DNA of 5,103 nt, taken from assembly GCA_015492755.1 (NCBI GenBank), contig WGEM01000150.1, positions 1 to 5,103 on the forward strand, written 5' to 3'. A program made the translations under genes and the position numbers. Positions 1 through 5,103 of this stretch are shown in pieces. The notes beneath the pieces are model-generated. The model was not told the DNA's origin. It worked only from the letters and a program-made list of their open reading frames with translations, and searched no databases. How positions within the stretch are numbered: the first letter of the stretch is position 1; every line of letters begins with the position of its first letter. The stretch is from Gemmatimonadota bacterium (lineage in GTDB: Bacteria; Gemmatimonadota; Gemmatimonadetes; Longimicrobiales; Gaopeijiaceae).

Positions 1-195
1 GGCCGCACCCGCGCCGCCCCGCGGATGTCTGAACGCGCCGCGGGCCTGGAGGCACTGGAGCGCCGCGTGACGGAGTGTCGGCGCTGCCCGCTTCTCCCGG
101 GCCACCTGCTCCCGCCACGCCACCAAGCGCGGGCAGCGCCGACACTCCGTCACGCGGCGCTCCAGTGCCTCCAGGCCCGCGGCGCGTTCAGACAT
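1..195 (-). CDS. Uracil-DNA glycosylase, family 5 (UdgB)-like, N-terminal fragment
   Basis: This is the start of an iron-sulfur uracil-DNA glycosylase, which removes uracil (in family 5 also other deaminated bases) from DNA to begin base excision repair. Starting at ATG 193-195, the protein has an N-terminal helix, then C18-R-R-C21-P-R-L-V-A-W-R-E-Q-V-A-R-E-K-R-A. The CxxCPRLVxWRE...VKR segment is typical of family 4/5 enzymes, and the two cysteines would be the first pair of 4Fe-4S ligands. Only about 37 residues (bases 85-195) are credible. Beyond that the frame stays open to base 1 but reads the inverted copy of its own start, and the expected next motifs (YWGRPVPG, active-site GxxP) are absent. 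The gene begins 27 bases after the stop of the upstream nuclease-like gene, so the two may be co-transcribed. There is no clear Shine-Dalgarno sequence. Family 5 rather than 4 is a judgement from the VAWRE...KRA wording. Confidence 0.8.
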   Translation of the reverse strand, partial: MSERAAGLEALERRVTECRRCPRLVAWREQVAREKRAAPTLRHAALQCLQARGAFRHPRGGAGAA

Positions 196-219
196 CCGCG
201 GGGCGGCGCGGGTGCGGCC
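1..219. repeat. Perfect inverted repeat, 91-base arms, 37-base spacer (likely fold-back at contig end)
   Basis: Bases 1-91 are the exact reverse complement of 129-219, with no mismatch found when paired base by base; 92-128 is the unpaired spacer. Both arms carry the start codon and first 22 codons of a uracil-DNA glycosylase gene plus the short leader before it. Read on the minus strand through the spacer, the protein continues with the conserved family sequence. Read on the plus strand from base 25, it loses the family pattern right after the CRRCP motif. So the right arm and spacer look genuine, and the left arm looks like a copy produced by strand fold-back. The left arm reaches base 1, so its true length is cut by the window edge. 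A real genomic palindrome remains possible but is less likely. Confidence 0.95.
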
Positions 220-222
220 GGC

Positions 223-1149
223 TCACCCGCCTTCCCGCAGGCCCGCCGTGGCGGTTCCCTCCAGGTACGCCGACCACCAGAGGTCCGCCAGCATCTCTGC
301 GCCGGAGGCCAGACGCTCCGCCGCGAAGCCGAGGGTTTCGTCGGAGGCGGGCGCGTCGGCGTGGAAGCCGTAGTCGCGGTCCAGCCGGTAGAGCGTCTCC
401 ACCTGGGCGTGAGACGCCTGGATGTGGGCCATCACCGCCGCCCAGGGGTCCGCCGAGACGTCGCGCACCGGCGCCGTCGCCTCCGCCGCCACCTGCTCCT
501 CCCGGAGGTGCGCGGACACGAAGTCGCTCTCGAAGCGCCGGTGGAAGGTGTTGTCCGTCGTGTATCCCTGGGGATTGGCCACCGGCGCGCCGAGGGCAGT
601 GCGGTCGTTCCAGCCGTTGAAGTGGATGGTGGTGTGGTGGGGCTGGGAGGCGTCGGTGACGTAGTGGCCCAGGACGCCTGCGTCGTGGATGATGCGCTCC
701 TCGATCCAGCGGCGCCGCTCCGGCGGCGCCTGGGTCCAGAGCGTCCACTGGGTCACCAGACGCTGGTAGAGCTCCAGGATCCGGTAGGGGAGGAAGCCGG
801 CGTCGCGTTCCGGGCGTTCCAGTCCCGCCTCGTACAGCGCGCGGAGGTAGGAGAACCGGTCCGGCGCCTCCAGCGCACCGTCGGGGACATTCTCCAGGTC
901 GATGTAGTGGTCGTACTTGTAGGCCTCGTCCATGGCGCGCCGCTGGAAGTCGCGCCAGCGGTCAGGTTCCGGATTGAGGTACGCCAGCTGGTCCGCGGAG
1001 GCTCGGAAGAACGGCGGCATCTCCGCCGGCAACTTGCGGGCGGCGATCCGGGCCGCCATTTCGTGTCCTTCGGCGCCCCAGGGGAGCGGAGCGGGCTCGA
1101 GGGAAGCGGCGCCCAGGCCGAGGAGGAGCGTCCAGATGATGGCGATCAT
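223..1149 (-). CDS. Secreted S1/P1 nuclease / zinc-dependent phospholipase C-fold protein
   Basis: This 308-residue protein belongs to the all-helical, trinuclear-zinc superfamily that includes nuclease S1/P1 and bacterial phospholipase C, which cleave phosphodiester bonds outside the cytoplasm. Residues 1-23 form a short hydrophobic export signal. Trp24, in W-G-A-E-G-H29, would be the mature N-terminal metal ligand. Further likely ligands are Asp63 (PDRW), His81 (DHYID), His162, Asp166 and His172 (HYVTD-ASQPHH), and His203/Glu207 (HRRFE). The last pair is HxxxE as in phospholipase C; S1/P1 nucleases have HxxxD, so the substrate is uncertain. The ATG at 1147-1149 was chosen because it places the hydrophobic segment at the N-terminus. 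It has no good ribosome site and no basic residue in its leader. An in-frame ATG at 1231-1233 would add 28 arginine-rich residues but overlaps the divergent SDR start. The glycosylase gene follows after 27 bases. Confidence 0.8.
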   Translation of the reverse strand: MIAIIWTLLLGLGAASLEPAPLPWGAEGHEMAARIAARKLPAEMPPFFRASADQLAYLNPEPDRWRDFQRRAMDEAYKYDHYIDLENVPDGALEAPDRFSYLRALYEAGLERPERDAGFLPYRILELYQRLVTQWTLWTQAPPERRRWIEERIIHDAGVLGHYVTDASQPHHTTIHFNGWNDRTALGAPVANPQGYTTDNTFHRRFESDFVSAHLREEQVAAEATAPVRDVSADPWAAVMAHIQASHAQVETLYRLDRDYGFHADAPASDETLGFAAERLASGAEMLADLWWSAYLEGTATAGLREGG

Positions 1150-1231
1150 GGTCCGTGGGGTTGGGATGCAGGATGGGTAGAGAAGATAGCATCCGGGACA
1201 ACGGCGGCGTGGCGCTGTACGTTTGCTAACC
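1150..1231. promoter_or_regulatory. Divergent intergenic region with a weak candidate promoter
   Basis: These 82 bases separate the start codons of the nuclease-like gene (minus) and the SDR gene (plus), so they should hold promoters for both directions. On the plus strand TTGGGA (1161-1166) and GATAGC (1185-1190), 18 bases apart, are a weak match to a sigma-70-type promoter. It would place transcription start about 35 bases before the SDR ATG. The stretch around 1171-1192 is less GC-rich than its surroundings. No convincing minus-strand promoter, operator palindrome or riboswitch was seen. The assignment of the region rests on gene arrangement; the hexamers themselves are low confidence. Confidence 0.35.
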
Positions 1232-2023
1232 ATGAATACGTTTGCCGGTGTGGACCTCCACGGCAGAACCGCTCTCATCACGGGAGGCGGACGGGGCATC
1301 GGTGCCGCCACCGCCTTCGAGCTGGCGCGTTCGGGCGCCGTGGTGGCGCTGGCGGCGCGCAACGAAGCGTCCGTGGTGGACGTGGCCCGGCGCCTCCGCG
1401 AGAAGGGGTACACGGCGTTCGCGTTCCGCTGCGACGTCACCGACACCCGGCAGGTCCGCGACCTGGCGCTCTCCGCCACAGAGGCCATGGGCCGTGTGGA
1501 TATCCTGGTGAACAACGCCGGCACCGCCTCCTCGAATCCCCTGGCGCGCATCTCGCTTCAGGAGTGGAATCACATCATGGAGGTGAACGCCACCGGCACC
1601 TTCCTCTGTACGCAGGCCGTCTTCGACCAGATGGTGGAGCACGGCTGGGGGCGCGTCGTCAACGTGGCGTCCATCGCCGGCCTGGAGGGCGGGCGCTACA
1701 TCGCGGCGTACGCGGCGGCGAAGCACGCCGTGGTGGGCTTCACCCGCTCGGTGGCGGCGGAAGCCGACGGCACGGGCGTCACCGTGAACGCGGTGTGCCC
1801 GGGTTATGTGGACACGCCCCTTACCGACGAGACCATTGCGCGAATCATGCGTCGGACCGGCATCTCGTGGCACGACGCCATGCGTGGGGTGCTCGAGACC
1901 TCCGGCCAGAGCAGGCTCATCCGCGCCGAGGAGGTGGCGGAGGTGATCCTCTCCCTCTGCGCCGAAGAGGCCGGAGCGACCAATGGGCAGGCCATCGTTC
2001 TGGACGGAAAGGATACGCCGTGA
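1232..2023 (+). CDS. SDR-family NAD(P)-dependent oxidoreductase
   Basis: This is a 263-residue classical short-chain dehydrogenase/reductase with one Rossmann domain. Cofactor motif T17-G-G-G-R-G-I-G24, structural motif N94-N-A-G97, catalytic Asn119, Ser147 and Y160-A-A-A-K164, and P190-G after the sixth strand are all present, so it should be active. Arg21 in the glycine motif and Ala-Arg (42-43) rather than an acidic residue at the end of the second strand suggest NADP(H), by inference. The C-terminal part (N-G-Q-A-I-V-L-D-G-K) resembles hydroxyacyl-CoA or 3-oxoacyl reductases, with DGK where DGG is usual. The substrate cannot be read from the sequence. ATG 1232 is preferred over an in-frame TTG at 1223; neither has a clear Shine-Dalgarno sequence. 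It is the first gene of an operon: its TGA overlaps the GTG start of the tryptophan dioxygenase. A role in tryptophan or kynurenine breakdown is therefore plausible but unproven. Confidence 0.93.
   Translation: MNTFAGVDLHGRTALITGGGRGIGAATAFELARSGAVVALAARNEASVVDVARRLREKGYTAFAFRCDVTDTRQVRDLALSATEAMGRVDILVNNAGTASSNPLARISLQEWNHIMEVNATGTFLCTQAVFDQMVEHGWGRVVNVASIAGLEGGRYIAAYAAAKHAVVGFTRSVAAEADGTGVTVNAVCPGYVDTPLTDETIARIMRRTGISWHDAMRGVLETSGQSRLIRAEEVAEVILSLCAEEAGATNGQAIVLDGKDTP
2006..2012 (+). promoter_or_regulatory. Ribosome binding site for the tryptophan dioxygenase GTG start
   Basis: GGAAAGG lies inside the end of the SDR gene, 7 bases before GTG 2020. This supports that GTG as the start, since no ATG occurs in frame until well inside the conserved domain. 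Confidence 0.6.
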
Positions 2024-2823
2024 GCGGCCGGTCGCCCGCGTCGGAAGCCGTCACCTACGGGCGGTATCTGCGCATCGACGACCTCCTCTCGCTGCAGAGC
2101 CCCCGCCCGGAGATCGAGCACGATGAGATGCTCTTCATCGTCATTCACCAGGTGTATGAGCTCTGGTTCAAGGTGCTCCTGCACGAGCTGGACTACTGTT
2201 GTGTGCGCCTCGCCCAGGGCGACGACGCGCGGGCCCGCCACACGCTGAAGCGCGTCCTCACCATCCTGAAGGTGCTGGTGGCGCAGCTCGACGTGCTGGA
2301 GACCATGACGCCCACCGAGTTCCTCACCTTCCGCGAGCGCCTGGAGAGCGCGTCGGGCTTTCAGTCGGATCAGTTCCGGCAACTGGAATTCGTGCTGGGC
2401 CGCAAGGTGCGGGCCTCGGTGGAACGCTTCGAGCCCGGCTCGCGCGCCCGGACGGAGCTGGAACGTCGCTGGGACGCGCCCACGCTCTGGGATCACTTCC
2501 TGGCGTATCTGAAGGGCTTGGGCTACGAGCTGCCGGTGCGTGCGCTGGAGCGTGACGTGACGGCGCCCATCGAGCCGGACCCGGAGATCCAGGACGTGCT
2601 GCTTCGCATCTACCGGGACGACCCCGCGACTGCGGAACTCTGCGAGCGCCTGGTGGACCTGGACGAGGGGATCCAGGAGTGGCGCTACCGCCACCTGAAG
2701 ATGGTGGAGCGCACCATCGGCTCGAAGGCCGGTACCGGCGGCTCCGCCGGCTCGAAGTACCTGGGTAGCACGCTGCACCGCCCGCTCTTTCCGGATCTGT
2801 GGGAGATCCGGAGCCGGCTGTGA
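2020..2823 (+). CDS. kynA: Tryptophan 2,3-dioxygenase
   Basis: This cytosolic heme enzyme, normally a homotetramer, inserts O2 into the indole ring of L-tryptophan to give N-formylkynurenine, the first step of the kynurenine pathway. The 267-residue protein has T12-Y-G-R-Y-L near the N-terminus and H34-D-E-M-L-F-I-V-I-H43-Q-V-Y-E-L-W, in which His43 is the distal active-site histidine (His55 in the Xanthomonas enzyme). F101-L-T-F-R105 supplies the substrate-carboxylate arginine. A111-S-G-F-Q-S is followed by E220-W-R-Y-R-H225, with His225 as proximal heme ligand, and by G238-T239-G-G-S, whose Thr contacts the substrate amine. All key residues are present. Phe101 stands where the Xanthomonas protein has Tyr113. 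The length is slightly below the usual 270-300. GTG 2020 overlaps the SDR stop (GTGA), and the gene ends in another GTGA overlap with the kynureninase-like gene, indicating translational coupling. Confidence 0.97.
   Translation: MSGRSPASEAVTYGRYLRIDDLLSLQSPRPEIEHDEMLFIVIHQVYELWFKVLLHELDYCCVRLAQGDDARARHTLKRVLTILKVLVAQLDVLETMTPTEFLTFRERLESASGFQSDQFRQLEFVLGRKVRASVERFEPGSRARTELERRWDAPTLWDHFLAYLKGLGYELPVRALERDVTAPIEPDPEIQDVLLRIYRDDPATAELCERLVDLDEGIQEWRYRHLKMVERTIGSKAGTGGSAGSKYLGSTLHRPLFPDLWEIRSRL
2810..2813 (+). promoter_or_regulatory. Ribosome binding site for the kynureninase-like GTG start
   Basis: GGAG sits 6 bases before GTG 2820, inside the last codons of the dioxygenase gene. It favours GTG 2820 over the in-frame GTG at 2799, and gives the same GTGA overlap as at the preceding junction. 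Confidence 0.5.
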
Positions 2824-4058
2824 CCCCTCCGGGCCGGCCCCGGCCGGAGGCGCTGTACGCCTCGCCCAACGCCCTGGCCGTGGACTACACCCGCTTCCGC
2901 GTTTCGGAGCGGATCCTCCTCACCGGGCACTCGCACCAGGCGTGGCCCGATGTGGCGTTCCGGGGGCAGCAGCAGGCGTGGCTGGAGGCTGCGGAGCACG
3001 TGGACGACAAGTGGTCCCGTGTGCTGGCGATGTGCGACCGGGTGACGGAGGGATTCCGCGCGCTCATGGGCGGTGCCCCGGGCCACTTCACCCTCGACGC
3101 CAACACGCACGCGCTGGTGGTGCGCTTCCTCTCGGCGCTTCCGCTGCGGGAACGGCCGCGCGTGGTGACCACCGACGGCGAGTTCCACTCGGTGCGCCGC
3201 CAGCTCGACCGGCTGGAGGAAGAGGGCATCGAGGTGGTGCGGGTGAGCGCCGCGCGTCCGGACGAGGTGGCGGAACGCCTGGCCCGCCAGGTGGACGACC
3301 GCACCGCCGCGGTGATCGTCTCCTCGGTGCTCTTCGAGACGGGGCTCCGGGTACCCGGGCTCCCCCGGGTGGCCGAGGCCTGCCGCCGCGCGGGTGCGCA
3401 CCTCCTCATCGACGCCTACCACTCGTTGAACGTGGTGCCCTTTTCGCTGGAGGGGATGGAGGACGCGTTCGTGGTGGCGGGCGGCTACAAGTACTGCCAG
3501 TTGGGGGAGGGTAACTGCGTGCTGCGGGTGCCGGAGGGGTGTGCGCTCCGTCCGGTGGTGACGGGCTGGTTCAGCGAATTCCACCTCCTGGAGGAGGATC
3601 GCTCCCCCGCCGGTGGCGCGCCCCGGCGGGTGCCCTACGGACCCGGGCCATGGCGCTTCGGCGGCTCCACCTTCGACCCCACGTCGTCGTACCGCGCGGC
3701 GGCGGTCTTCGATTTCTTCCGGGAGCGGGGCCTCACACCGGCCTTCCTCCGGGAGGTGAATCAGCACCAGATCCAGGTGCTCATCGACGCCTTCCTGGCC
3801 CGGGATCTGGACCCGCAGGTGGTCCGGCTGGACGCCGAGGTGCCGCTGGAGGCACGGGGCGGCTTCCTCGCCCTTCATGCCCCGCGGGCCGGCGCCCTCA
3901 GCCGGGCGCTTCGCGCCCGCGGGGTATGGACGGACGCACGGGGAAACCGACTCCGCTTCGGGCCCGCCCCGTATGTTTCGGACCGTCAGCTCACCGACGC
4001 CATGGAGGCGCTGGGCGAGGTGGTGCGCGAAGGGGTGCCGGGACCCGACGAAGGGTGA
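2820..4058 (+). CDS. kynU: Kynureninase-like PLP-dependent enzyme (aminotransferase class V fold)
   Basis: This 412-residue fold-type I PLP enzyme is probably a kynureninase, which splits kynurenine into anthranilate and L-alanine (or 3-hydroxykynurenine likewise). D198-A-Y-H201-S corresponds to the Asp and His that hold PLP in kynureninases (usually DLAHS). G221-G-Y223-K224-Y holds the Schiff-base lysine after the tyrosine typical of the family. W250 in GWFSE matches the conserved tryptophan near the cofactor. R377-L-R379-F-G-P-A-P-Y resembles the C-terminal substrate-carboxylate arginine region. The N-terminal stretch T35-G-H-S-H-Q-A-W-P replaces the usual GNSLG-type motif, so it is a diverged member. 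Its length is close to the normal 410-420. It directly follows the dioxygenase with a GTGA overlap, which strongly favours a role in tryptophan degradation. A cysteine-desulfurase-like or other class V lyase is the main alternative. Confidence 0.8.
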   Translation: MTPPGRPRPEALYASPNALAVDYTRFRVSERILLTGHSHQAWPDVAFRGQQQAWLEAAEHVDDKWSRVLAMCDRVTEGFRALMGGAPGHFTLDANTHALVVRFLSALPLRERPRVVTTDGEFHSVRRQLDRLEEEGIEVVRVSAARPDEVAERLARQVDDRTAAVIVSSVLFETGLRVPGLPRVAEACRRAGAHLLIDAYHSLNVVPFSLEGMEDAFVVAGGYKYCQLGEGNCVLRVPEGCALRPVVTGWFSEFHLLEEDRSPAGGAPRRVPYGPGPWRFGGSTFDPTSSYRAAAVFDFFRERGLTPAFLREVNQHQIQVLIDAFLARDLDPQVVRLDAEVPLEARGGFLALHAPRAGALSRALRARGVWTDARGNRLRFGPAPYVSDRQLTDAMEALGEVVREGVPGPDEG

Positions 4059-4075
4059 GCGACGCGGAGCGTGCC

Positions 4076-4324
4076 TCAGTCGTCGTGGTTCAGCTCGTAC
4101 TGGCGCTGCGTGTAGGCCGCCTCCTTCGCCTGGGCGGCGTCGCGTTTCTTCGCGGCGCGCATGGCCAGGTCATGAGTGCCGGAGGTGTGGAGCCGGGGCA
4201 GCGAGAGCTTCCGCTCCAGCTCCGATCCGTTGCACTCCGGACACGCCGGCTTCTCGTCGGGCTTTCGCACCCACGCCTCGAACTCGGCGCCGCAGCCGCG
4301 GCAGAGGTATTCGTAGATGGGCAT
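4076..4324 (-). CDS. FmdB-family zinc-ribbon protein
   Basis: This 82-residue protein starts with M-P-I-Y-E-Y-L-C8-R-G-C11 and has C28-P-E-C31: two CxxC knuckles that form the small zinc ribbon of the FmdB family. The name comes from a proposed regulator of a formamidase/amidase operon in Methylophilus, but the general function of the family is unknown. The second half (about 47-82) is charged, rich in Lys, Gln and Ala and likely helical, without further motifs. The start at ATG 4322-4324 is well supported by the strong purine-rich site before it. It is convergent with the kynureninase-like gene (17 bases between stops) and lies 17 bases after the serine hydrolase on the same strand, so it is probably the second gene of that transcript. 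A link to kynurenine metabolism is not indicated. Confidence 0.92.
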   Translation of the reverse strand: MPIYEYLCRGCGAEFEAWVRKPDEKPACPECNGSELERKLSLPRLHTSGTHDLAMRAAKKRDAAQAKEAAYTQRQYELNHDD

Positions 4325-4330
4325 GGACGG

Positions 4331-4338
4331 CTCCTCCC
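4331..4338 (-). promoter_or_regulatory. Ribosome binding site of the FmdB-type gene
   Basis: GGGAGGAG on the minus strand, 6 bases before the ATG at 4322-4324. It is the strongest Shine-Dalgarno sequence in the window and lies in the 17-base gap after the serine hydrolase stop. Confidence 0.75.
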
Positions 4339-4341
4339 GCG

Positions 4342-5103
4342 TCAGTCCTCGATGGATGCCAGCACGAGGCGAATGAATTCCCTCACGTGCTCCCGGCCGT
4401 CAAGCCAGCGCGTGACGGTGACCAGGTCGTGCTCCCGGTCCACGTAGATGATGTTCGTCCACCCCGCGCCGTTGGCATAGAAGGCCGACTCCGGTGCCGC
4501 GGGGATGGCCTCGCGGCCCGTGTTGAGCCACCACATGTAGCCGTACGCGGGGTTGGCCTCGGAAGGGGTCGTGGCCATGCGGATCCATTCGCTGGACAGG
4601 AGGCGCCGCTCCCCCCAGAGGCCGTCACGGAGCATGAGGAGCCCGAAGCGGGCGTGGTCCCGGGTGTCGATGAAGAGCCCTCCGCCCCAGTGGCCGCCGC
4701 CGCTCACCGACTGTATGAGCCGGCCGTCCAGCTCCACCCACGACGTCTCGTAGCCGTGCCAGCGCCAGTCCTCCGAGGCGCCGATGGGGTCCATGACGCG
4801 CTTCTTCAGCACCTTGGGGAGGGGGCGGCGGAAGAGGTGGAGGAGCGCATAGGCCAGCAGGTTCACCCGCACGTCGTTGTATTCCCAGAAGGTGCCGGGC
4901 TCGCCGAGTTCGCGGTCCAGGCCCTCCCGACGGTCGGCGCGGTCCGGCTTGCCCCAGAGCTCGCCCTCCCACTCGCTGGTCTGCTGCAGGAGGTGGTGCC
5001 AGGTGATGCGGCCGTTGCGGGGGCCGGCGAAGGCCGGGTCGTCGACGGTGCGTGAGACCGGCTCGTGCACGTCGGCAATGAGGCCGTCGTCGAAGGCCAG
5101 CCC
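4342..5103 (-). CDS. Serine hydrolase, beta-lactamase class C / penicillin-binding-protein fold (N-terminus missing)
   Basis: The visible 253 residues are the C-terminal part of a serine hydrolase related to class C beta-lactamases, esterases and D-aminopeptidases. The frame runs off the right edge of the window (first visible residues G-L-A-F-D-D-G-L-I), so the nucleophile motif SxxK, normally just upstream of such a sequence, is not seen. ITWHHLLQQTSEW (33-45) is the family's typical I-x-LLxHTSG-like region. F72-W-E-Y75-N76-D77 occupies the YxN position but reads Y-N-D. S135-G-G-G-H138-W-G-G-G is in the place of the KTG-like third motif. Y-G-Y-M-W-W-L-N and Y-A-N-G-A-G-W near the end are also typical of the family. 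Substrate and cellular location cannot be told from this part. A GTG at 5068-5070 is internal, not the start. The FmdB-type gene follows after 17 bases. Confidence 0.88.
   Translation of the reverse strand, partial: GLAFDDGLIADVHEPVSRTVDDPAFAGPRNGRITWHHLLQQTSEWEGELWGKPDRADRREGLDRELGEPGTFWEYNDVRVNLLAYALLHLFRRPLPKVLKKRVMDPIGASEDWRWHGYETSWVELDGRLIQSVSGGGHWGGGLFIDTRDHARFGLLMLRDGLWGERRLLSSEWIRMATTPSEANPAYGYMWWLNTGREAIPAAPESAFYANGAGWTNIIYVDREHDLVTVTRWLDGREHVREFIRLVLASIED

Noticed and set aside
1..219. The terminal palindrome as a transposon end, telomere-like hairpin or attachment site.
   Set aside because: Both arms contain glycosylase coding sequence, there is no transposase, resolvase or target duplication, and the fold-back explanation accounts for every base.
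25..2019. A continuous plus-strand open frame running from base 25 into the tryptophan dioxygenase, suggesting a 932-residue fusion protein.
   Set aside because: It begins in the mirrored glycosylase start, then runs antisense to the nuclease-like gene and out of frame through the SDR gene. The translation is Arg/Gly/Val-rich and has no family motifs until GTG 2020. It is an effect of high GC.
2719..2757. A direct repeat of GGCTCGAAG flanking a GC-rich stretch near the end of the dioxygenase gene.
   Set aside because: It encodes the conserved GSKxGTGGSxGSK segment of tryptophan dioxygenases and follows from the protein sequence.
1804..2778. A 324-codon minus-strand open frame opposite the tryptophan dioxygenase.
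   Set aside because: The plus strand carries all conserved dioxygenase motifs; the reverse frame has no recognisable domain.
2799..2819. The upstream GTG at 2799 as the kynureninase-like start.
   Set aside because: It would overlap the dioxygenase gene by 25 bases and add seven residues without conservation seen here; GTG 2820 has a better-placed GGAG and repeats the GTGA overlap of the previous junction.
3350..3375. A hairpin-like CCCGGG...CCCGGG palindrome that could be a terminator.
   Set aside because: It lies inside the coding region of the kynureninase-like gene and has no T-run; chance pairing in GC-rich DNA.
2685..3878. A long minus-strand open frame (397 codons) opposite the kynureninase-like gene.
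   Set aside because: It is antisense to a well-supported gene, has biased His/Arg/Glu-rich composition without motifs, and is explained by the high third-position GC of the plus-strand gene.

Overview
The window is 5,103 bases of strongly GC-rich bacterial DNA, densely packed with genes that have high third-position GC, several GTG starts and very short gaps. No rRNA, tRNA, CRISPR array or insertion sequence was seen. The gene content (a family 5-type uracil-DNA glycosylase, a secreted zinc nuclease/phospholipase, a tryptophan-to-kynurenine operon, an FmdB-type zinc ribbon and a beta-lactamase-fold serine hydrolase) fits a GC-rich, aerobic, free-living bacterium. Gemmatimonadota or a similar soil or marine lineage is possible, but that placement is a weak inference; no marker gene is present.

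Layout. Bases 1-219 form a perfect 91-base inverted repeat around a 37-base spacer. It carries the start of a uracil-DNA glycosylase gene on the minus strand, and the protein reading indicates that the left arm is a fold-back copy, probably a contig-end artefact. Bases 223-1149 (minus) encode a secreted S1/P1 nuclease/phospholipase C-fold protein lying just upstream of the glycosylase. An 82-base divergent intergenic region (1150-1231) separates it from a plus-strand operon: an SDR-family oxidoreductase (1232-2023), tryptophan 2,3-dioxygenase (2020-2823) and a kynureninase-like PLP enzyme (2820-4058). Both junctions in this operon are four-base GTGA overlaps. A 17-base convergent gap then leads to two minus-strand genes: an FmdB-type zinc-ribbon protein (4076-4324) and, upstream of it, a serine hydrolase of the beta-lactamase class C fold (4342-5103), whose N-terminus lies beyond the right edge.

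How the genes work together. The dioxygenase opens the indole ring of L-tryptophan to N-formylkynurenine, and the kynureninase-like enzyme would cleave kynurenine to anthranilate and alanine. The deformylase that links these two steps is not in the window. An SDR with no assigned substrate occupies the first position of the operon. The flanking minus-strand genes have no evident link to tryptophan catabolism.

The main points for a second look are the terminal inverted repeat, the formamidase-less SDR-TDO-KynU operon, the diverged kynureninase signature, and the phospholipase C-like metal-ligand pattern in the nuclease-like protein. Nothing here is convincing evidence of an entirely new system.
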